The notes beneath the pieces are model-generated. The model did no database searches. It worked only from the letters and a program-made list of their open reading frames with translations, and was not told where the DNA came from. DNA of 64,000 nucleotides from Sycon ciliatum. Its lineage: Eukaryota; Porifera; Calcarea; Leucosolenida; Sycettidae. Where the stretch lies: contig NC_088654.1 in the NCBI RefSeq assembly GCF_964019385.1, forward strand, positions 20,010,998-20,074,997, read 5' to 3'. Positions 44,933 through 57,800 of the stretch are shown here, one piece after another; the stretch's first letter is position 1, and each line of letters starts with the position of its first letter. Both the position numbers and the translations under genes were made by a program.

Positions 44933-47900
44933 AGACGCGGGGGATCATAATTCACTTGTCGGCTGTAATTAAAGACATATCACGGGACAAGGTGGGGATC
45001 AGCAAACATAGGTGCCCGATGAGGAACTCCAGGAATCTCTTTTCATCTGCGTGTAAAAGCAGGCATTGCCATTTTTGAACTGGCGCCGCGGAGACAATAA
45101 TCTTAACAAAGCAATGAATAACACTATGCGCGCTCTCATATCACTATATTAGCAGCAATTACGAGCAACAATTATGAGCCTCCATTGAAAATTGTGGAAA
45201 GAAAACGTCCTGGAACCCTTTAATTGTTGCTATGAGTGTGATATGAGTGTGATATGAGTGCGCACATAGTTTTGTTCATTGCATTGTTGTCATTTTTCTT
45301 CCCTTGTTCTTGCAATTACAGGCAATCCCTGTCTTTCCAGTGGAATTCTGTTTGCCGATGACTTCAGCTCACCATCCACGGCCTCGCAAAGATGGTGAGC
45401 CATTCGTGTGCTGTGTTGTGGTGGCGAGCTTGTGCCCAGTGATGTTGAAGACATTGATAGTGACGGTGTACTTGGACACTGCGTGCAATTCGTGATGTGC
45501 TGTCGTCGACGCATTGGAAAACTCGTACACACTATTGGGCTTGTTCAATGGGGACGTTTCCCAGGACGTGATCGCGCCTGAAACTAACGTAGGATCTGTA
45601 AAACAAAATCTGCGCAGTCGAGTTTCTCTCGGCGTGATTTATCCATGTCTGCCTAGCATGCCTTGTTGTGTTGGAGACGCGTCGGCTGCATGGGCCCACA
45701 GCAGGCAGCCTGAACCGAAACCAGGGAGTCGTAAAACACGGTATTTTAGGACCGCCTGACCTCAACCGCGTTCTCCAATTTTGGTTTTACACGTGTTGTA
45801 GACCTAGCGTTTGGTGCGGCTTGAACAGTGCCATGGATAAATCCAGAAAGTGCAAAACATATTTTGAAAAGTCTTAGGGAGCACAGAATGTAGGTTACCG
45901 CCAAATCCACCCAATCCTTGTATGTATGGATTATACTATGTCAGCCATATTGATTCCAATTCCACGCAATCCTAGGGTGTATGGATCACATGATAAAAGC
46001 CATATTGGTTCCAACTCCACACAATCCTTGGATGTATGGATCACATGATAAAAGCTATGTTGATTACAACTCCAATCAGTCGACGTAAGCTCCGTCACGA
46101 CTCGTTCTCTGAATTACGCCGCTTTGGGTGCTGCAATGCAACCGACTGCGCACAACATGCACTGTGCAAGGTCGACTCGCAGCTCGAATGCATTCGTAGA
46201 GCTGGTCAGAATTCCGGTGTCTTGAAACGACATACGCAAGCTCTGAAAACAAGTCTGAAAGCAAGTCTATCCTTGGCTATCCATGTGGAGTCACGCACTC
46301 TTGAGGTAATAGAGAGGTTAAGATGCACGTTATTTCCGACGTGAAGCGCAATTTCACGTCAAATTTGGCGTAAAATTCCAAATTTCGACGTGAGCAGCAG
46401 GTCACTCGCGTTGATTTTTCGACGTGCGAGCAAATAACGCGAGCTGAACTTTCGCGTCACGTCAGAAATAACGTGCATCTTAACCTCTCTATTCTGTAGC
46501 CTTGGCGGTGTGATGCCTACCAGCTGATACTGTGCATGGCTGACTTTGTTGCTACAGTAAAACCTGGTGTAAGCGACCTCTGGGTTTAGTGACCACCTGC
46601 TCTTAACGACCATCTATCCATGCACCGACAGTTCTACACAGACACTGTGGGACCTGGTTCTAAAGACCACCTGGCTTTAACAACCGCTTTTGCTTGCACC
46701 GCGGGGTGGTCGCTTAAACCAGGTTTTACTCTACATGGCACACAGACCGTTTGTGGCCAAAACCAAACGCAACGATTACAATGTTTAAGCGACGAGGAGA
46801 CGATAACTTTATTCTACCGATAAATAATACCAGTGAGGCAGACACTTTGAGAAAACAAAACAAAAACAAGAATATGGTGAATCTACATTCTAATGCTGTG
46901 CGTCTTCTTAACCATGCCTGGTCGGATTTCTGATTTCTTGTTTCTCCCTCCATGCTTGCTCAGGTCGAAGAACGACGGTGCCGTGGGAACACAGTGCGGG
47001 CCCCTGGGCGATGGCAACGCGGCATGGTTCGACGGCAGCGGTTCAACGAGAGAAATGGTGAGAGTAGGAGCGCTGGTTGCTGGCCTTTCGATCGGTTTCG
47101 GGTAGGACGTGTGAAGCTAGCCTGCCGCTTCTAAAAGGAATCGGGATTGAAACCGCACTAACCAAAACTAGCAGAATCGACATACCGTGAAGGCTTCAAT
47201 GCAAGTTGAGGCTGTTACAAACACTACTTGAAACCGGTGATGGACAAAGAATGAACGATAGTGGAATTAAGTGTCATGGTATGTCGATTCAGCTGGTTTT
47301 GTATATTGCGATTCTCAAACTATTGTCGCCTCGTTGCCTTTTTACGAAATTGAAAGCTATTTTTTCCTTCTTATGGCAGCAGTGTGGTGCACTCTAGCTT
47401 ACCAGCAGCCATTTCTAAGTGCATGGCCTAACAAAGGTCCTGTCATGCAGGGAGAGTCATACGCCAACAGAAGTAGTCGCGCTAGCCAGCCTGTGTGACA
47501 AGAACACCAACACCTGCAGTTGAGATGCGGCACGTGCGCTCAAGACAAATGGCTTTCGTTTTCGGCAGGAGGGCGTGTACTGTACTCTCGGTTGCCGAAC
47601 AACAACTAGGCTGGAGGTTTACACATACAGCATACCTATACATGTACTGGGAAATGGCTAACTCTAGCGACGGTGATATTTTATCGACTCTCTTCGCTAA
47701 TGTTTTGCCACGCCAATCGAAATGTCGCATGTGCAGTACAGTGTACCGTTAGCCATCTTTCTTTTTTAGACTCTAAACCTCGGATCCCAGAAATACTTCA
47801 TCGCGGATTGGTCCAGATTCAGAAAACGCTAAAATGTTTACCCGCCAGAATTAGCCGTTCTACAGTGTGTAGAAAGTGGCTCAACTACAGCTGCGCTCGG

Positions 47901-50900
47901 TGAGAACCGATCAACTACAGCTGCGCTCGGTGAGAACTGATCAACTAGAGCTGCGCTCGGTGAGAACCGATCAACTACGGCTGCGCTCGGTGAGAACCGA
48001 TCAACTACGGCTGCGCTCGGTCAGAACGGATCAACTACAGCTGCGCTCGGTCAGAACCGATCAACTACAGCTGCGCTCGGTCAGAATCGATCAACTACAG
48101 CTGCGCTCGGTCAGAACCGATCAACTACAGCTGCGCTCGGTGAGAACCGATCAACTACAGCTGCGCTCGGTCAGAACCGATCAACTACAGCTGCGCTCGG
48201 TGAGAACCGATCAACTACAGCTGCGCTCGGTGAGAACCGATCAACTACAGCTGCGCTCGGTGAGAACCGATCAACTACAGCTGCGCTCGGTGAGAACCGA
48301 TCAACTACAGCTGCGCTCGGTGAGAACCGATCAACTACAGCTGCGCTCGGTGAGAACCGATCAACTACAGCTGCGCTCGGTGAGAACCGATCAACTACAG
48401 CTGCGCTCGGTGAGAACCGATCAACTACAGTTGCGCTCGGTGAGAACCGATCAAAATTGCAAGCACTGGTCCAAGGGCGGCGCCGGTCAGTAGCTCCATC
48501 CAGCGTTTTGGTCCAACCGACTACAAGCTCACACAAACCAGTGGGGTGATATTTTACATTGCAAGAAATATGAATATAGGTGAAACAAGAGAGAAATAAA
48601 GACTGTCCGTTCATCACGGAAGGAACAACAACAACCAGAAAAGGAAAACATCGAATAACCAAGCAGCGCAAGCGAAAGCCCAAACGCTCTCCTCAGCAGA
48701 ACGTGCACGTACAAGTGCACCTACAGCGCACCCGCAGCAGCGCAAACAAAGCCACCGTACTGCACTAATCTACATGCATCAAAATAAGGACACCACATGC
48801 ACTCAAAAAGTAGACCGATCTGCATAAGGGTACGCGACTAGTAGCCGTGCCAAATAAATGCAAATAAATCGAAACACAAATAAATCGAACCGAAAACAAA
48901 TCAACTAGAAACACCGAGTGCCTGCCTGCCCAAGTTCTCAAGTCCTTTTACTTCAAGTATTACTATATGGCACTCGTTGCACAACAAGCGTGGCGATGAA
49001 GATGAAAAGGCGAAGAGCGTCTCTCATTGATTTCCGGGCTGAATCTGGTCGAATGTGCATGTATGGCACACAATGAACACCCAGCCGGGCTGACGGACAC
49101 CTACTGGATTCCGTACATCTATACACTGTGCTTAGGCACTTGTGTAGATCCGGATGATAAAACAAATGACATGGTCCTACAGGCCTGCGGCGGAACCGGT
49201 CCGGCTGGTCTGGCCATGGCCGGACCAACCTTTTGGCCACCAACGTGTGTTTCCTGCAGGTAAGGTCAAATTTAGTCACCCATATCATACACAAAGCATG
49301 GCAGGCTAGGGTTTGGCCAGACCAATCAAAACCTCATTATGCCGGTCCTGCCCGGGGCCGGGCCTAGAAACTGGCCCGGCAGTAGTTGGCCATAGAGTTG
49401 TATGTACAGTGAAATCTGTCTAAGGCGACCGCTCAAGGGACCTTCAAAATGTGGTCTCTGTTACCAGGTGGTCTCCTTATCCAGGGTCATTTGACAGGAA
49501 ATAGCATCCCTTGGTCCTGGTTGCGGTGGTCTTCTAGGGCAGGCGGTCGCCTTATCCAAGTGGTCTCCTTATCCAAGTGGTCTCCTTATCCAGGTGGTCT
49601 CCTTATCCAGGTGGTCTCCTTATCCAGGTGGTCTCCTTATCCAGGTGGTCTCCTTATCCAGGTGGTCACCTTGACATGTTTTACTGTATTTATACCAGCC
49701 TGAGCGTGGTGGCTGGTGGCATTGCCCTGAGCGTGGTGGCTGGTGGCATTGCCCTGAGCGTGGTGGCTGGTGGCATTGCCCTGACCGTGGTGGCTGGTGG
49801 CATTGCCCTGACCGTGGTAGCTGGTGGCATTGCCCTGACCGTGGTGGCTGGTGGCATTGCCCTGAGCGTGGTGGCTGGTGGCATTGCCCTGAGCGTGGTG
49901 GCTGGTGGCATTGCCCTGAGCGTGGTGGCTGGTGGCATTGCCCTGACCGTGGTAGCTGGTGGCATTGCCCTGACCGTGGTGGCTGGTGGCATTGCCCTGA
50001 CCGTGGTGGCTGGTGGCATTGCCCTGACCGTGGTAGCTGGTGGCATTGCCCTGACCGTGGTAGCTGGCGGCATTGCCCTGAGCGGCTGACCACCGCGGGT
50101 GAATGCGCACATTCACCCACGGTGGTCAGCCTGGACTGGTGAGACGCGACTTTTTATTTATTATTATTATTATTATTGTTTTAAAAGCATGTCTGCGTAG
50201 GTGGCGGGGGTGCCACTTTCGCGTATGCCAGTCAGGATTGATGTCTACAGAATAATACAGTGAAATGGCAGAATTGACGGAAACAAAAGCCATTATTATT
50301 TTAGCAACAGTACCATTAGGACGACTGGAAAAGCTGACCGAAAGTCTGAACTAGAATACATACAGCATGGCAACACTGTGCAGTAATGTGTGGGTGGCCA
50401 GGCAGCACGAAAGTCTCGTTCGTTCTTTCACATACTTGAAGCTTCCTGATGGTGGCCCCCGGACGAAAATTTGGTTGAAGTTATAGAGTTTGCAGCAGAG
50501 AGACCGCTTGCTTTTGGTGATGATGTAGCGTTTTCTGTGTTAGGTAGTGGCTGCAGTGGAGCTTGTGCACCTTGATGAATACAATAAAGGCCGTTATGAA
50601 ATGCCGACTCAGCTGGACCTGTTCATTGCGATTCTCTTTTCTGTTTCTTGTAGATTTCGGTTCCCCTTGACTTGACAAAGGCAACAACAATGTCCTTTCA
50701 GTTCGGTAAGTAATGACGTGACGATGGGTGTGGGGCAGTTGCATGTGAATGGGATTTTCGGTCTTTGACCACGTTGGTGGGTCTGATCTCCTTACCTCCC
50801 ACCGCTTTAGGAGCCGCATCTGCGCCTTGATCTCCTTGAAGGGTGGTGGCGTTCCTACGGGGCTTGATCTCCTTGAAGGGTGGTGGCGTTCCTACGGATG

Positions 50901-53900
50901 CGTTCCTACGGTGGCGTTCCTACGGAAAGCTCGGCCTCTGGCCGAGTCTGACGCAAACCGTGATTTTATTTTTATTTTTTTACTTACCTGTAGCCTATCT
51001 CCCACTGTGTGCATGCATGTATGGGGGGGGGGGGGGGTAGATGACTGTGTACATGCATGTATGGGGGGGGGGGGGGGGTAGATGACTGTGTGCATGTATG
51101 GGGGGGGGGGGGGGGTAGATGACTGTGAGCTCCATTTAGTCCCGTGCCCATATGCCCTTCACAGGTACCGTAAAGTACAAGAGCGTGAGAGCGCCCCACC
51201 CCCACCACCACCACCATCACAACCACCACCACCACCATCAGTAGCACCACCACTACTACCACCACCACCACCACCACCACCACCACCACACCACCACCAC
51301 TACCACCACCACTACCACCACAACACCACCACCACCACCACCACCACCACCACCACCACCACCACCACCACCACCACCACCACCACCACCACCACCACCA
51401 CCACCACCACCACCACCACCACCACCACCACCACCACCACTGTGACCACCACCACCATCAGCACCATCACTACTACCACCACCACCACCACACCACCACA
51501 CCACCACCACCACCACCACCACCACCACCACCACCACCACCACCACCACTACCACCACCACTACCACCACAACACCACCACCACCACCACCACCACCACC
51601 ACCACCACCACCACCACCACCACCACCACCACCACCACCACCACCACCACCACCACCACCACCACCACCACCACCACCACCACCACCACCACCACCACCC
51701 ATTTTTGGCCGCGTTTCGGAGGCTGTGTGCATGACATTGTACAAACCATGTATGCATAGGAACAGCTTCAGGGTCTCTGCAGCCCCATTGTGTGACATTC
51801 TGAGCCCGCTGTTCGATGCAATCTTAGAGAAGCTTTGCATTTTCTTTTTTTTCTTTTTTCGATTTCACATTGTCCTCTTTCTTCAGGCAAGGGTACCTGC
51901 AGAAGTATAAGCTCCAGCTCGACGTACTCAATACGAGTGGAGTACTCTGTCGGCGATGCCGGGACCTATACCTTGATCACGTCCTTCACGACCGGGTGAG
52001 TCTTGCTCCGGCCGCGACTATTGCATTGTTGAACAGCCGAGTGGCACCAGTCACAACACATGTTTGTTGATACTTCTTTTTTAAACCGCATGTGCGGATT
52101 TAGCTAGAGAGGCGGGAAGGCTTCTAAGCCCTTTTCCCTACACCCAGAAAGTCACAATGCTTTCTGCAAGTCTTATAGCAAGCGACTGTCTGGTGATTGA
52201 CAAGGGAACACATAAGCAAGGGTCCCTGATCCGAGTCCTGTTGTTGCCAGTCAAGTTTTAAGACTTTTTTTGCACTTTCAACTCGCTCCAAGTTTAATAT
52301 GAAGACGAAAGAATGCCGGTTTTTCTTAGCTGTGCATGAAGCTCTAAATCAGCTCTTGTAAGCTATGCCAAACTTATCGTATCCGTTCCCGAAGGGAAGT
52401 CACAACGGCCGCTAACACCCGGCTAACCCAGCTATACTAACAGTAGCTGAACCAGAGTGTGCAAGTTCCTCGTTAGGGGGTCCGGGACGGCACAGGTCGT
52501 CATTCATATCATTCTGCCATCAATATTCGTTGGGAGTTGCTGTTGTAGATTGTCGTCGTATTCATGCTGCGCACCCCGGTACATGTAGTCGTGTATGGCT
52601 GTAGGAGTTGCACTATTTGATACGAACCCCAAGATGGGCAGTTAGTTACATTTGTTCTCTCCTTGCGTATTTTGTATCTGCATGTTATTACCCTTTCCGT
52701 GAGTCGCTCGCGAGTCGTGTACGAGTCGTGTATGGCTAAACCCGTATTTCTTCGCTTTACCCGTATGGCTGTCTGTACCCCACACATGGCGGCTCAGATG
52801 AGTCGGCGAAAAAAGTGGTGAAAACTACCGTAATACCGTATTTCGCGGAATACTGTAAACCGTGAAATTATTGCCATGGTCTAATTTCTGCGAAATTCGC
52901 GACCGCGTGGAAATCGCGAAATTTAGACAGCGCGAAAAGGAGATCCATGAAAGGCTTAGCAAGAATGCCACAGGTTTAGCAAGAATGCCATTCTGCAATC
53001 GCAAAATTAAAACCTCGCAAACCTGTCCGGATTCTGAAAACGCGAACTAAAAACGCCGCGAAAATTTCACGCTTTACAGTATGATGCTGCAACCAGATTT
53101 TTTTTATCATGAAATACACACATCTACAGTACCCTGTATATTACCGTTATTTTCACCGTCGCAGTAAAAGCCGCGCCGACTGTTTCTGGGTGAGTTACCG
53201 GTGTTTAAAGTGCGGCCTGCACTCCGGAAAATACGGTACCAACAATTCGGTTTCCTTAGCTGATATCAGGACTGATATCAGGACTGATATCAGGACGCCG
53301 CACACTCTGCTGCTTTATGTACTCCTTTTTGGCTGCACCCACTGCTGTTTTTTTGTGACCGTGCCATAACTGCGACACTGCCGGTTTTTTTGTACTTGTT
53401 TCGTGCAGCGCCGTGACGTCGCGCGACAACACCCTCTCCCTTCCCACGCTGGCGCGCGCCGCCAACGTGAGGATTCGCCTGAGGCAGCCCAGATTCGCCA
53501 GCAGTGGCTATGCGTGGGGTGTCGACAACATTGTCATCTTCTATGCGGCAACTGACGGCTTCGGCGACAGCTTCTCCACCTCCATATTTTCATCGTGCAA
53601 CTGGTTCTTTCCCACCGGTGCTACGTTCAAGGTAAGTTCTAGTGTAGCGTGTCACCAGCAGCAGCAGCAGCACGGGGTCGATGTTGTCCTTTTGCAGGGC
53701 TTTTGTTTCTTTTACTTGGTTCCACTAGCCATCAGATGCCGCACAGCAGGGGCAGTGGCATATTGGATGTAGGGGTGGGGGTGGGGGGGGGGGGGGGGGA
53801 GGGGGAGGGGAGGCTGCAGTTGTAGCTCCACCAGCCAAAGGTTACCGGCAGTGGCATATTGGATGTAGGGGTGGGGGTGGGGGGAGGGGAGGCTGCAGGG

Positions 53901-54849
53901 GTAGCTCCACCAGCCAAAGTTTACAGGCAGTGGCATATTGGATGTAGGGGTGGGGGTGGGGGGGGGGGGGGGGGAGGGGGAGGCTGCAGGGGTAGCTCCA
54001 CCAGCCAAAGTTTACAGGCAGTGGCATATTGGATGTAGGGGTGGGGGTGGGGGGGGGGGGGGGGAGGGGGAGGCTGCAGGGGTAGCTCCACCAGCCAAAG
54101 TTTACAGGCAGTGGCATATTGGATGTAGGGGTGGGGGTGGGGGGGAGGGAGGGAGGGAGGGAGGGGGAGGGGGAGGCTGCAGGGGTAGCTCCACCAGCCA
54201 AAGGTTACGGGCAGGGGCATATTGTATGTAGGGGGGGGGGGGGGGAGGTGGGGGAGGGGGAGGCTGCAGGGGTAGCTCCACCAACCAAAGGTCTCGGGTG
54301 CTTCACTAGATGTTCTCTGTTCTCTGTTCTCTGACTGCTTTCAGCAAGCATGTGGCGCCACAAGCAGCGTAATGGACCTGGGCACTAGTAGTGCGGTTGG
54401 TGCCCGTGTACTCGGTACGCGTATGATGCAGACGTCCTGCTCCGACCCGGCCTGCGGAACAACACTCATGTTTGACATGCGCCTGGCCTGTTCCAGTAAG
54501 TTACCAAATAGCACCCCGGTCTCTGCGCTGCACACGTATAAGCAATGTATAATACCCCCCCCCCCCCCCATAGGTACCCCCCCCCCCCCCATTTTTTGCC
54601 ACGAAATACAGACACGTGAAAGCACGTGGATTGCCACGAAATACACGGTTTCTTTGCTGCATACATCATATACCGTGTTTCCGGAGTATAAGCCGCACGG
54701 GAGTATAAGCACCCCCCCCCCCCCCCCCCCCTATTTTTGCCACGAGATATAGACACGTGAATGTCTTTTTCATTATTTTATTATTTATAGTGATGTAAAT
54801 AATGTGCTGTGTGTGCATGTGCATGCGTATACGGTTGTGTTTTGTGTGC

Positions 54850-54885
<36 letters not shown>

Positions 54886-57800
54886 CCGTGCGGTTGTGCG
54901 TGTGTGTGTGTGTGTATTTGTGTATGCGCGCGTGCGTGTGTGTGTGTGCGTGTGCGTGTGCGTGTGTGTGTGTGTGCGCGCGCGCGAGTGTGCATGCATG
55001 CACGCACTGGTTTCTGGATGTGTTTATGTGCAACCGACCGTCTGTGTGCGTCTGCGTTCTTGGTCCAATGTCCTTATTAGGCGCTCCGTCAGCGGCAGAG
55101 CTAGCAGCTACCATCCAAGTCATAGTGTACTACGGTTCTTCGCGAACAGTAAGTGAAACTCTGTAGAGTTCTACTCGGGCAGGACCGACGGCAGGGGCAT
55201 GTCACACATGTATTACTGTGGAGATATTGGAACTCCATATCATTTAGAGCCATCTTAAAAAATACCCCTATACATAATAGAGAGGTTAAGAGGCACGTTA
55301 TTTCCGACGTGAAGCGCAATTTCACGTCAAATTTGGTGTAAAACTCCTAATTTCGACGCTAGCTGCAGGTCACTCTTGTTGTTTTTCGACGCGCGAGCCA
55401 AACAACGATCAGCATGGTACTACGGACCACTTCGCCACGCACAGGTCTCACATTCAGTTAATTATGGTTGTTCGGTGCAAACCTCGAACTAAGGACCACC
55501 TGCCACTAAAGACCGCTTTCTCTGGCCCCAAGGTGTGGTCGTTAGTCACAAGTTTTACTGCATGACCTGTACATCCTCATAGTTACACCTGTCCGTATGT
55601 GACATTAGAATTGCATGCTGAGTACTGTTTCCCGTACCACCGGTACCTTTTCTATACTAGTACTCACGTATTGTACAACTTTATAGTGTCGCACACCGAG
55701 AGAAAATAACAAGGATGACAGCCCTTCAGGGTTAGTTGTCGGTTAACTGAACGAGAGCGAGCTGTTGCTTTGCCCTCTTCTTCACAAGCGCACCGAAATA
55801 CTTGTCGCTTCAAAGTGTAACTGGCATTGACACTCTCGTCACATGCCGTTCTCCAAAGCGTGACGGGTATTAACTGTGAATACGGTCACAACATCACAAT
55901 ACACAGTGCTTATCGGCTATAGTGTGGTCGTGTAAAAGAATATACTGCCTTCAAGAATGAACAGTCTCGTATTTTCTTAAAGGGGAAGTATACCCTAAAA
56001 TCAAATTTTCACCAGTTGTAGTCTTCGGGGTGCTGAGTCGAATGGTCTTGGTCCGAGGAAGCTGAGACGCTCCCTTCCTACTTGAATCCCAATCGAACTC
56101 GCGCACTTCCACCGAAACTGGGTGACTGCGCCCTACTAGATGGGGATTTGTATGCAAAATCTCACTAAAAGCGCCATTTCGTTCTTATAAAAGCACGGAT
56201 GACCGCGATTGGCCCATATGTTGTAGTCTTTTGGACGCTGAGTCGACTGGTTTTGGTCCGAAAAGGCTGCGATGCAGCGTTCCTCCTTTATTCCCAATCG
56301 AACATGGTTGAAGAAGCGGTCACGTGGTCCTGGTTGCCCAAATCACCTGGTCACCGCGCCAGCAGGCGACAATTTTCACACCAAAGTTCAACTCGAGTGA
56401 CAGGACTGCACCCAAAAAAGGTCAAACAGGCTAGTAAGTTGTACCCTGCAGGCACGGTGACCAGGTGACTGGTGTACGCAGGAGCACGTGACCGCTTGTT
56501 CAACCATGTTCGATTGGGAATAAAGGAGGAACGCTGCATCGCAGCCTTTTCGGACCAAAACCAGTCGACTCAGCGTCCAAAAGACTACAACATATGGGCC
56601 AATCGCGGTCATCCGTGCTTTTATAAGAACGAAATGGCGCTTTTAGTGAGATTTTGCATACAAATCCCCATCTAGTAGGGCGCAGTCACCCAGTTTCGGT
56701 GGAAGTGCGCGAGTTCGATTGGGATTCAAGTAGGAAGGGAGCGTCTCAGCTTCCTCGGACCAAGACCATTCGACTCAGCACCCCGAAGACTACAACTGGT
56801 GAAAATTTGATTTTAGGGTATACTTCCCCTTTAATCATAACATGGGTTGCAAGTGAACATTTATTCCCACGAGCAGTGTTATCGCATTGTAGAATACATC
56901 GGTTCTAAGAAATGCCTTTGTTATGAACTGCTATATTAGGTGCCTTATGACTCTTGTGTCACACTGTATGTTGCTATGCATGCTGTGTACACGCTCACCC
57001 ATATGCGCGCGCCTCTGCTTTATGTGTACACCTCTCATGCTGTGCATGTGTCCACGTGCGTAGCTGCACTCCTTTCTCAGATTGCATGCCCGTCTTTCTG
57101 TACTTCAGTAGTTGAGTCGATCCTTTAGTTCAGGGTGCTTCAGTCTGGTTCTGATAACTTACTTCTAACTTCTATGTCTCTTCCAATTCTCTTGTAAATA
57201 ATTCATTCCCTAATCCGAAGTGTTGCGTTAGTGCTGGCTGGTCGAACGTGGGTTCCACTACAACTGGTGCCGAAACCCGGGACGTGTGTGTTGTATTGAC
57301 GAGTGCAAACCCTGCCACGCCAGCGAGATGTCGCTCAAGTTTGACAACTTCCTCCAGCCGTTCCGTGGGAACGGGGACAATTTCGGACGTTTTTGGGATA
57401 AGTTTCTGGTGCTTGCAAACATACAAGGTTGGGACACGGACGACAAGAAAGTGAAGAATTTTCCGTTGTTCCTGACGGATGACGCGTTTCTTGTATTTTC
57501 ACGGATGCCGGCAAGCGATCAGAAAGACAAAGATAAAGTCTTGGCGAAAATGGGACTGTCGTTCACTCTGACGAAGGCGCAGGCGTACGCCAGATTCACC
57601 TCACGGACGATGCGCGTGGATGAGTCCCCCGACGCCTACGTTGCCGATTTGCAGCGACTGAGTACTATGGCGGGGCACAAGGCTGATGACGACAAGGACC
57701 CGATGATCATAGAGCAGCTGATCAAGGGACTGCCGGTAGAGTTTGCCCGAGAGCTAAGACTTACGATGGCGGGCAAAGAGTTGAGTGTGACGGGTTGCCT

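Noticed and set aside
47876..48493. 205-residue repeat protein as a real gene
   Set aside because: Lies in intron 4 of a phase-verified gene; the length is explained by a 30-bp tandem unit.
49183..49259. Possible extra Reelin-type exon ([14 protein letters not shown] before a TGCAG/GTAAGG donor)
   Set aside because: Its phase fits neither exon 4 nor exon 5, while exon 4 joins exon 5 directly in phase and with normal domain spacing.
49577..50120. Hydrophobic VVAGGIAL repeat protein and minus-strand QGNATSHHG protein
   Set aside because: Both are readings of the same 27-bp minisatellite.
51082..51840. Long Thr-rich and Gly-rich frames
   Set aside because: Translations of an ACC/GGT microsatellite.
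55951..56908. Matching proteins on opposite strands around 56.0 and 56.7 kb
   Set aside because: Mirror readings of the 850-bp palindrome, with no coding signal.
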